From Anseranas semipalmata (lineage: Eukaryota > Chordata > Aves > Anseriformes > Anseranatidae), in the NCBI GenBank assembly GCA_013399115.1, contig VXAA01004024.1, forward strand, positions 1-64,000: 64,000 nt of DNA. The letters run 5' to 3'. The notes under the pieces are model-generated. The model made no database searches, was not told where the DNA came from, and was given only the letters and a program-made list of their open reading frames with translations. This document shows positions 11,801-24,600 of this stretch, in pieces. Position 1 is the stretch's first letter. Every line of letters starts with the position of its first letter. A program made the translations under genes and the position numbers.

Positions 11801-11990
11801 AATTGTTCTAATTAAGTCTGGTGTTTCTTGCAGGCAAGGTTTTTATATATGTCTTAAATAAAAACGATTTATACAGCCGTCTTCTCGGCGGTGTAAGACT
11901 TTTCCCTGGTGCTGTAGCCACGCCTATGCTTGGCAGACAGCTCGCTGCACTTTGTTCAACTTTGCTGCAAGTTCGCTCCTGCCCCACACC
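8875..11990. other. Intergenic region between HHLA2 and IFT57
   Basis: About 3.1 kb separates the divergent genes HHLA2 (minus) and IFT57 (plus). It presumably holds the HHLA2 promoter and any non-coding first exon, but no clear TATA box or CpG island marks them. It contains a run of 14 G at 9879-9892 and a CTC-rich stretch near 9640-9660. I see no gene. Confidence 0.6.
9879..9892. repeat. G homopolymer, 14 bases
   Basis: Fourteen consecutive G in the HHLA2-IFT57 intergenic region; length is prone to sequencing error. Confidence 0.9.
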
Positions 11991-12283
11991 TGGACGGACA
12001 AGCTGCCAGCACACGCAGCTGTGCCCTCCTCTCGGCCTGCCCCTGCCTGCGCGGGCACAGCTTGGGTAGCGGGTAAATATTTGACTCGGGGGGGATAATG
12101 TTTATTTGCCTCACACGCTGAAGCCTAAAGCGCAGCCGGCAGAGGAAAGCAGCCGCGCTTCTGCTTAAAGAAGCGCAGCCCCGCTTGGTGACGAGGCACC
12201 GCCGCACGGTGAGGTGCCGCTGCCCGGCCGCGCCCAGCCCCGGAGCAGAGGCGCGGCGCCATCTTCCCGCGCCGCGGCCTGCC

Positions 12284-12297
12284 GTCTCCATGGTTAC
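12284..12297 (+). promoter_or_regulatory. X-box-like RFX motif 1
   Basis: GTCTCCATGGTTAC resembles the palindromic RFX X-box consensus (GTTRCCATGGYAAC). RFX factors drive ciliary genes, and IFT57 is one. It lies about 215 bases upstream of the start codon. This is a motif match by eye. Confidence 0.55.
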
Positions 12298-12399
12298 CGA
12301 GCAGCAGTGGGAGGGAGCGACGCTTCACGGCCCCTCGCCGGCGGCGCGCGGTACGCAGAAGCAGGCCGAGGCGATCCCCCTCGCCGCCACGGCGCGGTG

Positions 12400-12467
12400 A
12401 TTGGATGTTGACCTCTGCGTCCTCCGCCGCCATTGGTGGCTTGGAGGAGGAGGTAAGCGGTGATTGG
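12400..12467 (-). promoter_or_regulatory. Three reverse CCAAT boxes (NF-Y type)
   Basis: ATTGG, the reverse complement of CCAAT, occurs at 12400-12404, 12432-12436 and 12463-12467. The contexts (TGATTGGAT, CCATTGGTGG, TGATTGGTGG) fit NF-Y sites. The spacing of 32 and 31 bases puts them on the same face of the helix, as in known multi-CCAAT promoters. They sit between the two X-box-like motifs, in the 115 bases before the IFT57 start codon. Confidence 0.65.
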
Positions 12468-12475
12468 TGGAGCCG

Positions 12476-12489
12476 GTTGCCGCGGTTAC
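12476..12489 (+). promoter_or_regulatory. X-box-like RFX motif 2
   Basis: GTTGCCGCGGTTAC keeps both half-sites of the X-box (GTTGCC and GGTTAC) with GC instead of AT in the centre. It sits 23 bases upstream of the IFT57 ATG. It may lie in the promoter or the 5' UTR; the transcription start is not known. Confidence 0.5.
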
Positions 12490-12512
12490 GGGCGGCGGCG
12501 AGGGGCTCCGAG

Positions 12513-12676
12513 ATGGCGGCGGCGCCGGAGCGGGACGAGGAGGGGGCGGTGGCGGAGCGGGGCCCGGGCGCGGCGTACCACGCGTTCGTGCTGATGGAGG
12601 AGCTGCTGGACAAGCTGAAGCTGCTGAGCTACGAGGAGGAGGCGCTGCGGCGCCACAACATGCGGCCGCTCTCCAG
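12513..12676 (+). CDS. IFT57: IFT57 exon 1 (coding part)
   Basis: The exon encodes residues 1-54 plus two bases. It has an alanine- and glutamate-rich start, then the conserved ERGPGAAYH and LKLLSYEEE blocks. The donor is CTCCAG/GTGCCC. It is very GC-rich compared with all later exons, because it lies in the CpG island. Confidence 0.96.
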
Positions 12677-15600
12677 GTGCCCCTCCACCGCCCCAGCGCG
12701 CCTCCCGAGGGGGCCGCGGCGGCTGGCGGNGCGGCCAGGAGGCGGGCGAGGGCCCGGCGGGGAGCGAAACTCCGCGGCTGCCAGGTCGCGGCCTGCCTGG
12801 TGCTGCGCCAGGCGTCGAAACGGGCGCCGGCAACTGAAGCACGCCGGGGAGCAACAGCAGCACGTTGGCGGGGAGGAACCCGGCACGTCGTTATCCCGCT
12901 GCGGTCGGGGGCGAGGGGAAGAGGCCAGCTCGCAGATGGCGTGCTGTAAAAAACAGCAGCATTTTGTCACCTCAAGAGCTCCACGTGTGACTTTGGAGCT
13001 TCCAGAATGAGAACATATGTAACTTTTCTTTTGTTTTTTTAATTACGGTGAGAGATGGGCTCACTTGGGTAATGGGACTGATGCTCACAGCGTCTGCCTG
13101 CCCCAGTGACTTTCAAATCCATCCAGCAGTTTCAACCAGGTTTGACAGCAGCATATCGCAGACCTAAATTTTCTGTAAGCAGTGGTTTGGTAAGGGAAAA
13201 AGCGTAGTCCAAAGTCTTCTCCTGTTGAAGGAGAGGCTCGAGGATGAGCTCAGTGATTATAAGCTGTCCACCTGAGCGAGTGCCTTGTCTGCAAAAGGAA
13301 GCATTTGATTCTGAGTATCCCATGTACACACTGTATTTCAGGGGACTGACTGTGGTCTGATTTTATGGACTAAATGCTCGTCAGGGCACATTAGGTATGC
13401 CAGCAGACCACATTTTTCTGTTCAGTTTGATCCAAAATAGGTCCAGTTTGTGTGCCTTGCTCCCTAAAGCGACCCAAAGCACGGTAGGTGAGGATGAGTG
13501 GAAGAATTGCTTCAGAAGCATGCTCCTGATCCAAGCTGTACACAGATTTAGGTACACCAGTCTCTTGCCCATCTGGAAGCTCAGGAATGCGGGCAGGGGA
13601 TGAGATTTGGGGAGTTTTGAAGCCAGAGGAACTAGATGTATTGCTGCTGTCAGGAAGAGCATTTGGACATGTTAAGGAGGGAACAGGAGGCGAGGTTACT
13701 GTGATACAGCAGCATGGATGAGGACAGTGCATAGACAGGACACAACTCGTTAAGCAACGAGGCTTCAGTAAACTTGCTTTCCCATCCTCACAGAAGTGCT
13801 ATTCAAGCTTTCATGTGGTCAATTGTTGCACTTTTTTTTAATTATTATTATTATTATTGTTTTTAACAAGAGGTGCATTCATATGACCCAGCTATGGACA
13901 CCTTTCTTTAAGTATTTGTCTATACTCCCTTTAATGGATGGAAATGTGCACTTCTGAAGCATTTTTCAATGTGGTCTAAAGCACATACAAAATGAGGCAA
14001 ATTCACCCTGGCTTTTCTTGTCATGGGTACAGGTGTAAAACTTTAGCAATAGATCATTTTAATGTTGTTTTTGAAGTAGGCTGTTGGCTGTGCGCTGTTG
14101 TCAGTAGTTACCAATCCCTTTTGCTAATCTGTTCAGGGGTTGTTTTTAAAATTTAAATTTTGTCTTGCACTGTAAGTCACTTGCCCTGTGAGAAATACCT
14201 GAGACTGAACAAATCTTACCTCATCTCATTCATGGCCTACAAGTTATTGGTAATTACAGATCTTTGACTTTTGATTCTTTTGAGCTTTTCAGTATTTTGT
14301 ATTATGCAAGTGACATTTGAATGAATACATTTATTAGACTCTTAATTAGTCAGTGTTGATATATTACGGAGCAGTGGGATGGATTCTGCTTCCCTAAAAC
14401 TCAATGGGAACAGAATTGAGCTCATCATAATTTCAGACTGCTCAGGTAAATACGAGGAGTAACTTGACTTCATATGGAAATAATAATTTCCATATGAATT
14501 AATTAATAATGAAGGTGCATAATTTTCCTAGCAGGAGAGAGGAATGCCCAGTTTCAGTTTGATTCCCTGGAAGTCTAATGTTGATTAAGGTTTACTCAAA
14601 GCAGGAAACAGATAAGTGGCATGTAGAAAATTTAGTCTACTGTAGTTATGTGTGAAACTAGAGATCCTGAATTTGGTTCAAATGGGACACCCTCTGAGAA
14701 AGTCAGTTAAAGAATCTGTTTTCCTAGCATGTGCTGGCCTAGAATGCGGTAATTGCTTCAGGAGCTGAAAGGATCTTTATTTACCGTTTTCCTCCTTTTT
14801 AAACAGGCACTACTTTGCGCTGCCCACTAATCCTGGTGAGCAGTTCTTTATGTTTTGCACGCTTGCTGCTTGGCTGATCACTAAAGCAGGACACCCCTTT
14901 GAACAGCCGCAAGAATACGATGACCCCAATGCAGTAATATCAAATGTACTCTCGGAACTGCGATCGTTTGTAAGTGTTGAACATGCTGTTTTTCCAAGTG
15001 CCTTTCAAGCATGGGCATCACCTTCAGAAATAGCAGTAATAACACATTTCCTCTCCTGTCTGATTATGTTCCCAAGGTCTGGACAGACTTTTCCTATCTG
15101 TATATTGGTGCAGTGTTAATTAGAAGTTTACACTGTCTGTAACTACTTGCTAGTTTTTGGCACTACAAAAAAATGGTCTTACATTATTATATATGGTTCT
15201 AATTAATTTTGTTCTGCAATTTGTAAAGTGGATTAAATCAGGATTATTTCTTGCCATGCCACATATGCTGCTCGTTTGTAGTAGTATAATTTACAAAGAT
15301 TTTATCTTGAAAGTTTACACTGTTTATGATCCTGCTCCTACCAAAGTCAAAGGTANATGAACTGCCAGGAGCTATTGAGATTTTGTTTCAATATTGAAAA
15401 AAAAACACCAGACCTCAGGAAAGTGAATGATCTCATGGAAGATTCTACTGTGGTGTAGCTGTGAATGATGTTAAGAACACTGATCTCTAAAATAGCTAAA
15501 GCATAACATTTTAAGTTGTTTATTCTGCAGGACAGCAATAAATAATAATAAAATATTTTTGAATAAATTCTGGAACAAACAAGGCAGTGTTGAAAAGCCA

Positions 15601-18600
15601 TCAGTTAAGTCTCAGTACCTGGGTTCCTCTGTAGCCGTTCTTACCTTGTCAGGACATCATTTTTGTGCTTGACCATCTAGCTCCCTTGCAGCTTCTGACT
15701 CTTCTGCTCACTATGAGTATCTTCTTACCAGGTGCTTTAAGATTTCTACACGGCATCTGTTCCTTGAATTGTTCTGTTTTCCCTTCTGTTGTGTGACTGG
15801 AGCTCCATGGGGGAAGAATAGGAATTAGCATTGGTAAAATCGGGTTACTTCCGTGGGAGGAAACTCTGATTGATGGGTAACCATTAGTAAACAGCATATT
15901 TCTTTGTTTTAGGGAAGGCCTGTGGATTTTCCTCCCTCAAAATTAAAGGCAGGTTATGGAGAGCAAGCGTGTTATGTTCTTGATTGTTTAGCTGAAGAAG
16001 CCTTGAAATACAGTGGCTTTAGCTGGAAAAGGTATAGTACACTTCCAAGAATCCTCCCTTACACATTCTTTTCCAATGAACAAATGTAAATAGCAGTTGT
16101 AAAGGGTGGCACACAAAACGTAATATTGACCAGAAATGTTTTACTTGATGTTTCATGAGATGCAACATTCAGCTAGGCTTGAAGAAGTGGGACAAAGTAA
16201 TTCCTAATGCAATTTCACACAATTTAGTCTGTTACCAGCAAGGGCGAGTTTGGGCCATTAGTAGACTTAGCTAATTAATAAAGATTTGACGGGTTGCCTC
16301 TTTTTGGTCACTTTCGTATGTGTAAGTGCTTGTTAATCTGACAGTTGGGTTACAACATAATAGTAATCCATCTGTTTACGTCCTATCAATAAGTAAATTC
16401 CTGATCTCTTTAGCTGAAGGTACGTGCAGAATGTGATCATGTTACAAATAGACTACAGTAACTCTGAGTACTTAATCCAAAGGAAATCTTCAGAGAAATT
16501 AGATGACAAATAATTTCAAGTATATGAAAATTTGTTTAAAAGTGCTCTTGATTTCATCCCCTCCCTCTGGTGGGTTTTGAAATGGTATAGCAAAGTAACT
16601 TCTACCTCAAAAATACTTTACTGTTACCTCTGTTTAGTACACAAATTCCACTGTAAGCCAACATTGAGTTTGTGGGGACTTGCACTTGAATTTTAAGAAG
16701 TTAGACCAAAGGAGAAAATGAATGAAAACTTAATCCCTGAGATGTTATTGCAGTGTGAATATACTGTACTGCTTGGCATGATAACTATCCCTCACTGTTA
16801 AGACTGTCCAAGATAAACGAAGACTTTTAAGGGTGAGCATTAATTTCATTTGTTTAAATGTGTGAGACAATCCCTGTCTAGTCATATTCCACATCATCCT
16901 TACTTCTCATGAAATCTTTTGTTTGCTTGGGACCAATTTACAGAAGTATTTCCGATGTATTGTGTTGAAAAGGTCAGCTTTTCTTTGAACTTATTTCAGA
17001 CCAGCATATCCAACAGAAGAGCTAGAAGAAGAAGAAATAACAGAAGATGATGCAGAATTAACACTTAATAAACTGGAAGAGGATGTCATGGTAGGTTTAC
17101 CTGACTGTTTTTTATTATATTAGTATTGGCCAACCATGAGGAAATTTTACTCGCTGTTCATTTTGTATGGTCTTAAGAAGTCTTTTCTACTAGCTGTTCC
17201 ATCACCCTTCTTTCCTGCATCTTCTTTCCTGCATCTTCTTTCCTGCATCTTCTTTCCTGCATCGTCAGCTTGTCTGTAGGGTTGATTGTTTTCAAGATAA
17301 GGTGGTTAATTCTTCCAGACAGAGCATTTGTTATTGTGTGTGTTTATAATTATTATAAAGTGAGGTTGAATCTAACCGTGCATTGAATTACATAGATTCA
17401 GAATTGTTTGGTTTCTACTGAAACAAGCTGTTGCTGATGTTAAATGAAACTTGAATCAATCCATGTCTACAGAATAAGCTAATATTTGATTAAAATTTGC
17501 CCAGCACTTTATTAAGTGCTCACTATTTCACTGCAAATAGGAAACAGTAACTTTGGCACTTAGTTCATCTTAAGATTTGGGAACAAAGCAGATGGAAAAG
17601 AACTTCTGGAAACTGAGTAGTTGTTTAAATACACTGATGAAGCCATAAATAAAGGTCACAGAATTGTTTCTGAAGAGAAAGGTCATGGCAGCTCATCACT
17701 ATATGTTCCATGAATGAAATGTTAATATTCCCTCATCCATTCTGACTACAGAATAAGTCTCTGTACTTCAACAAGATGCCAGTGCTTGAGGATCAACTTT
17801 TTTGTTTATTCCTGGTTTTTAACTATAATAATTGCAGTCACGTTGTCATGTCTATGAAACAGTCCACAAAATATGCCTGTAAATTCAAATATGTTTCTTG
17901 CACTTACTGATGGATAGATGTTGAACAGAAGTTGTTTCTTTTTGATAGACTGCCTCAGACGTTTTTTTGTGAGAGTTGGAGTCTCACTGTCTGTAAACTG
18001 GTATTATAATGTGTTCACAAGACTTCATAATTTTCACAGGCCTCTTGTCAGTCTTCTCAAAGTGAGTCTTTTTACTGCTGACTTAAGACTTTTCAGGAGA
18101 GGGAAGTTATATGGAGATGGTTAAAGTGAAAATTACAAACAGAAGTTCATTTCACATCCAGTTTCTCCAAAATCTGATGATTCTGTACAAAGTTAATGTA
18201 GATCAGAACCAAAATATTGAAAGGTGTGACCCTGGAAATGCTCACTTGCTTGGTCAGTGAGTTACCTGCAAGGAAAAACAATTTTGTGGAGTCTTAAGGC
18301 CCAGAAATACTTGATAGAAATGTCACAGCTGTCCCATTTTTGTGTCCACATTTTTCAAGTGCTTGGGAAAAATTAAAGGTCATAAAAGTTAGAAGTAGAG
18401 TGCCAGTAATGTTATCATATGGTTCTGATTGTAGTTCTAATTTATATGCCACAATAGACTACAAGATTGTCACAGTTGAAGAGTTTGCTTCTCTTCTTTC
18501 TCTTCTTACAGTTTTCTTAAGTATTGCACTATTTTTCTCATTTTTATTAGCCAAGAAAAAATCCATCCTTTTATTCTTAAATTTCATACAATATGCAAAT

Positions 18601-21600
18601 AGTGGGGGTGTGGGTGTTGCTGTCTGGTTACATTTTTATCAGCTGTGAAGCCCACCCAGAAAAATTCTTGAATAATTCTGAGAACAATCAGAGATATTAT
18701 ATGTTGCGTATTTGACAAGCCTCAGAAATGTCAGCTGCTGGCTAAGAGCTTTCAATATGAAAACAGTCAGCTGTCTGCTCTTTGCTGTGTCTTGTTAAGG
18801 TCTAAGCTGTTTATATTGGGAAGGGGGGAGGAAACAGTTAACTAAAGCACAGTTGAAACCCTTCAAAGAACCTCTGGATTTACTCTCAGGTCGTAACCTA
18901 GGCCATAATTTTCACATCTAACGTGCTCTATTAGCCCTTCTACATTTCTGTGCTAGTAAAATCACTGAGCTACGTTTATACCAAGCAGGTGGTTCTACAG
19001 GGATTACTTATAAGCAGATGTAAACATTTTCCAAGTCCATTGTTGCTGCCAAAATGTTGATATGTCCTAGATGTATTAGTTGTATCCATAATTGAATTTA
19101 GCAGTATTTCCAATAGTTAATTGCTATTGATGAGTTTGCTTGATTGTTCTTCTGGGCTAGATTCTTCTGAATAAAATTGATGAGGCTGACAAAGGCAAAG
19201 CCTAGTTCTGTAAATCTTGGGGAATTAGGTGAACAAGTAGTAGCCAGCCCAAGGAAATCTCTACAGTTTAGTTCTTCAGTTCTGATAATTAGTCTTTTTG
19301 TTGTTGTTACGGTAGTGTTGTAATACATTCTTCTAAGTGTTGCACAGATGCATATTGTTCAGTTAGCAAATGATAGTCCCAATCTAGTCACCATTAAGTT
19401 GTTTCAAGTGTTCAGGGGACTTGGGACCAAACAAGCCAAAAGAAAATAAACTAACACAGGGGAAGTGGTCCCTGTTAGTCAAAAACTACGTAAGGTACAG
19501 GAATAAGCTTGCAGGTTTTCACTATTTGAGTCATGAAGGGTTCTTTCTACACTAAGACCGACCAGTGTTACTGCAGTGTTCATGATTTGTCTAGAAGGAA
19601 GGTGAATGATGAAATTTGACTTTGGTGGGAAAGACAAGGGCAGACTGAGAAGAGTTGTAGAAGGATGAACTGTACAAGGGTGAAATGCATGGGTGATAAA
19701 ATGGCAGGTGAAGTTCAGTATAGATGAATGGAGGATAACAAACAGGAAAAACATCCTTTACTTATGCAGTGATGGGCTCTAAGCTGATTATTGTCATTGA
19801 TGAATGCAATTTGAGCCTTTAATAGATAATTCTATAAAACTATCAGCTCTGTGTGTAGCGTAAAGTGCAATGAAACAAATTGATTGTCTCAATCTGAATT
19901 ACACTATTCTGCACACTTTTAAAATATAGCTTCAGTCTGCAACTAATCCGTACTGCAGGTCTAGTTGTGGTTTGTTTGTTTGTTTGTTTGGTTTGGTTTG
20001 GTTTGGACTGCAAAATTTTATTTAGAACATAATAGTTTTAAGGTAACTGTAATTTCTTGATAATGGCCCATTTGTTGTATGCAGGCTGAGGGGTTTCTTG
20101 GGTTGGTTTGTTTAGTTTTTAAATGCTGTGGTGCCCCCAGAGAAATGTGGGGTAGCTTTTGTCTTCTAGCATGTCCCAAATGTTGTGTGTCCTCGTAATA
20201 TTTTAAGTAAATGCAAGCTCTGTTATCAAAAATTTTCCATGTCTTGTTTTGTTCAGAAATTCGGAATTTAATATTCCTTGTCCTGTGCTCTGGCAAATAA
20301 AAGTATTGAAGAAAGATTGTGCAATATTTACTGATGTCTCTTTGCAATATTTCTTAAGGAAGAAGAGTCAGACAGTGAAGAAAATTTTATTGATCTGAAT
20401 GTTCTAAAGGCACAAACATACAGATTGGTAAGTTGTTATCTGACACTCCTCTCTTGGGACATTTTTACATCTTCAGCAGCAACTTATTTCTGTTGGATTG
20501 AAGTCCAAAAACACATATACAGTCCAAGCTTGAAAAAACATTCAAACTGAAATAAATCAGCTTATTTTAAAAGAAAACTGTACATCCAGTTTCTAAACTG
20601 TTATCGCTGAAAGGTTGATGGAAACATTTGCAAGATTTTTTTGCAGAGACTTTTAAAAATATATGGCATTAGTTTCTTAAATATATTTTAATTATTTTCC
20701 CTTTTTTCTGGAATGCGTTATCATTCATTTTTGTATACATTTTATTCTTTTGAATTCTAAACATGATGAGAATATATTTATTTTAATTCATAATATTTAA
20801 GAATTCAAAGAAAGGCATTAAAAATTCAATTGTGTCTGTAGTTCTAGTGGATGTTTGTATTTTTCTGTAACACTATAAGCCATTGTAGCATGATTTCTAA
20901 CAGTTGTCGCTGTGTATAATTACTATGTTTTGTATATAAACTTTGTGATTTTTACGCAGGACATGAATGAGTCTGCAAAACAAGAAGAAATCTTACAGTC
21001 CACGACAGATGCAGCAGAGTGGAATCTGGAAGTAGAACGTGTGCTTCCACAGCTGAAAGTTACAGTCAGGACTGACAATAAGGTATGTGAGAGTGGATTT
21101 TTGTGTGTACACATGGTCATTAAAGTGTGATTTGAATCAGCAGTGTTGTTCACTTTCCATTTGCAATTTTTTTTCTTCTTTTGTCGTGCCAAGAATTGTG
21201 GCTATCTTGCCTGAACCTTTGTCACTTGCTTTGAAGCTAGAAGCAATAATTTTCAGTAGGGTGTTTTCCAGCATTATGTAAGAATAACTGAGTCTTTCTG
21301 CTACTAACAGGACACCTTATTTCTGTGTATTTATGTAGCGGTAACTTCTTAAATTGTTAAACACTTCTGAAAAATGATACCTTCAGTTTAGCAGCTATTA
21401 AAACATCTTCCTGGAAGAGAACTGAGGAGCTTCTTATCTTACAACTGTTCAGTTTTTCAACCACTTAAAAGGTTGATTTCATGGAATTCATCTTGCTGAA
21501 CTTTAAATTATGATAAAGTAGGTCTGTACCTCTGATCTAGTCATCACAAGCTTTCCTTATGTTTAACGAAAAGGAGTACTTTTTCAGTTGATTTTACTTA

Positions 21601-24600
21601 CCTATCCAGATGGCTATCTCAAGATGAAATTCATCATTTCTTCTCTCTATGGAGAAATTCACATTTCTCTCCATAATCTATTCCAAGGAGTCTAGAGTGA
21701 GCAGCTCAGAAGCAGACATCTGTCTTTGGCACATCAACATCCAAACCGAGGACCTATTCCTGGGATTGCCACAAATGTTCTTTCTAAGAGCTTGTATAGC
21801 ACGCATAGATCTGTGCAGTACTGAAATTGCTTATTTGTAGTGGCCCAACTAGTTGGGGTGTTGGGATCAGTCTACAATGATACAGAATTCAATGAAGGAT
21901 AATTGTCTTGCCAAAAATAGAGTAAGCTCTCAACTCTCTGTTAAATAGCTTGCCTGTCTTACGCTCTACTGCATTCTTCTATGTTAAGAATTTCCTGGTT
22001 TGAGCCACCTTCCTTTGGTCCTCGGCAAGCCTACCTGTTACAGAGAGCATGGCGCTTGATTCTCACAGTAAGAAATTAAAGCTTAATAAAGACATATTTT
22101 GAAAATTAAAGCCACTGTAGAAACTGAGGTTTGTTGGCTTCCAGTTTAACGCAGTATTCCTTGGCTTAAAGGAACATGTCAAAATGAACATGAAAACAGG
22201 ATTTTTCATTTTATAGCTTCTGTACTTACATGCTTTCAGAAATAATGTGAAAGAAGTGTTTGGCCTTTTTTCATTCTGTAAGAAAAGCATCGTATTATGT
22301 TTCATAAGCTGTGCATATATACATAGTACCAGGGGAGGTTAATGGTTTCATTGGACAGCAATAGAAACTAGAATTTATTTGTAAAGTCCTGGGCAGGGGT
22401 GGAGGTGGAGGGTTGTGTGTATGTTGTTGTTTTTATTTTGATACTGCAGAGTTTGGCAAATTGCTAACAGTTGTCACCAGACCAGCAAGAAGATCTTGAG
22501 TCTGCTGCAAACTTAAAACCCAACACACAACATAAGCACGTTTTCTCTACTAGCCTTTGTTTTGTTCCTGAAGAGAACAGTGGGCAGCAGCACAGTTGTA
22601 GACAGCAAGTGAAGCTCATGGGGTGAACAGCTGTTGGAGATGCTCAGCTGTGCACATCTGAGATAGTGAGACAGAAGCACCAGCCCTGTGGTAGTTATGT
22701 GCAAGAGGAATAGCCTCATTTCAAGTGGAACTGCCTGTGATTGAAGGATGGCACGTTTAAATGTGCAGCTGTTTTAAGCCCGGATTTGTTTTGTTCCTGT
22801 TATGAGACATTATAAATGGTCACATTCTCCAGGAGCTCCAGACCTGCGAATTGCTTTTGCTCAGGTGCTGCAGCCCAGCCCCATGTGCCTGGGGACCTCA
22901 GCATCCCCATCTCAGACTGATGGATGCAGCTGCTGCTTTCCCATTTGCAGGTTCAGCCAGCAGTGAAGTTAAGCATGCATCACACAGACACACAGAGGTC
23001 GCTGACGTGGCCAGCTACATACTGCCATAAACAAGGCACTATCTTCAACAGCACCTATAGGACTCCCATAAAACATTAAGTATAGACAGCCAGACCCCCT
23101 TCCTTCTCTTCAGCTAATAAAGGTTGAAGTTCACTAGTGAAAGCACACGCCCCCCAGAAAGCATCTCTGGATTCTCAAGCACATGCACATTCATGGATCC
23201 CTCACCTATCGGCACAGTCCTTCTCACTGTCTAATGCCTCTGCCTGGATCCTGGGCCATCTTGTCTGTTCCACTGCTCTTCTGCTTGCTGGCTTGTGCAT
23301 CTTGATGCTTGCTAGCAAACAGCCCCAGTAGCTGAGATCCTCACCTGCTCCAGTGGCTGGCATTGAGACCCCACTCGCTCCAGCTGCAGGCACAGGGACA
23401 CCTGCAGCCCTGGCCTGACTCCAGTTGTTGGCCCTCTGTCTACTCCTCCAGGTCACCCCAGTAGCTGGCACTCGGGACTCGAAGTCTACAGGGCCCGTAT
23501 AGGTATGCTCCCAAGAGCTGTGGCCCCTCAGCTACTGACCCTGAGACCCCGACTCACAAAAGTTTGCTGGCACCAGGGGCGCACAGGGTGCCCACATCCC
23601 CGGTCTGACTCCAGTTGCTGGCGTCGTATCCACTCTCAGCAGCTGGCACCTAGTCCTTGAAGCACTTGAACCCAGCCGGGATAGAGAGTGAGCTTGGACA
23701 AAAAGATCATGGAGAAAGAATTTAATAAGAAGATAGGACAGACTGAACTGATCAGGCACAGGGCTCAAGCGTACTGACTGGCAGTGGTTGACATGTGGCC
23801 AGCCTCTCTGTCTGTTCCCTACTTTGTTCCTCCTCAGTCCCCTTCCCCAGCAAACTCTGCTTCACCAGTTTGCATAGTTGCACCAACCCTTGCCCCTAAT
23901 ATCTGGGATTCCCAGGTTTGCATTCTTATCAGTCGCAAAGTGCAGGTGTGCCTTCTTTGAGGTGATGCCTGCAGTTTCTTGGTAGCCCATTGGATGCTGT
24001 GAGTGATGAGGTTTGTTTCTTGTCAGTCTCCCTCACTGTTTTTCTGACAGGTCTGTGTCTCTTCCTATGTTGTTTATTCCCTCCCCTTTTTCCTTATCCC
24101 CTTTTGACAATGTCCTCAATCAGATAATCTTACTGAGATAAACGTTCTCACGCTTCACATGCCCTTATCCATTAGCGTAGCTGGCAAGCTGTTTGTTTCT
24201 TGTTACTGTTTCTGTTATTGTTTGTCAGTCAGGCTTGTCCCTTTTTGTTTTACTTCCCCCTTTTTCTTATCATTCTACTTGACAAGGTCCTTCATCAGGT
24301 TTTCTTACTGAAGTAAACACTGTTGCCTTCCGCATACCATTACAGTACCTACTTTCCAAGAAAGTCTCCTAGGGTTTGGTTTCAAGTGATAAAGATTTAT
24401 TAACATCAGTTTTCTTAACACCTAGACCAGTACAGTGCCAAAAGCTTAAAAAGCTTAAAAATCTTTTTTTTTTTTTCTTAACATCTTCAGAAATGCAATA
24501 CTGAACTAGCAATAGTTCTGCAGTGCTATTACTCTGCTTTATTTTGAACCCATAGTCTGCAGCTACGCTCTGGGTCTGGGAGGTGTAAAAGGTCTGCATT

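Larger units (their letters stand above)
11990..12960. promoter_or_regulatory. CpG island spanning the IFT57 promoter and exon 1
   Basis: GC content and CpG frequency rise sharply here compared with AT-rich flanks; runs such as GCGGCGGCGGCGCCGG and GGCGCGGCGCC are obvious. It covers the region upstream of, and including, IFT57 exon 1 and the start of intron 1. No TATA box is seen near the start, so a dispersed CpG-island promoter is likely. A single unresolved base lies at 12,730. Many apparent long open frames here are by-products of GC richness. Confidence 0.88.

Noticed and set aside
12125..13010. Several open frames of 110-200 residues on both strands around IFT57 exon 1
   Set aside because: GC-rich CpG island sequence lacks stop codons. 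Only the exon 1 frame joins to exon 2 and resembles a known protein.
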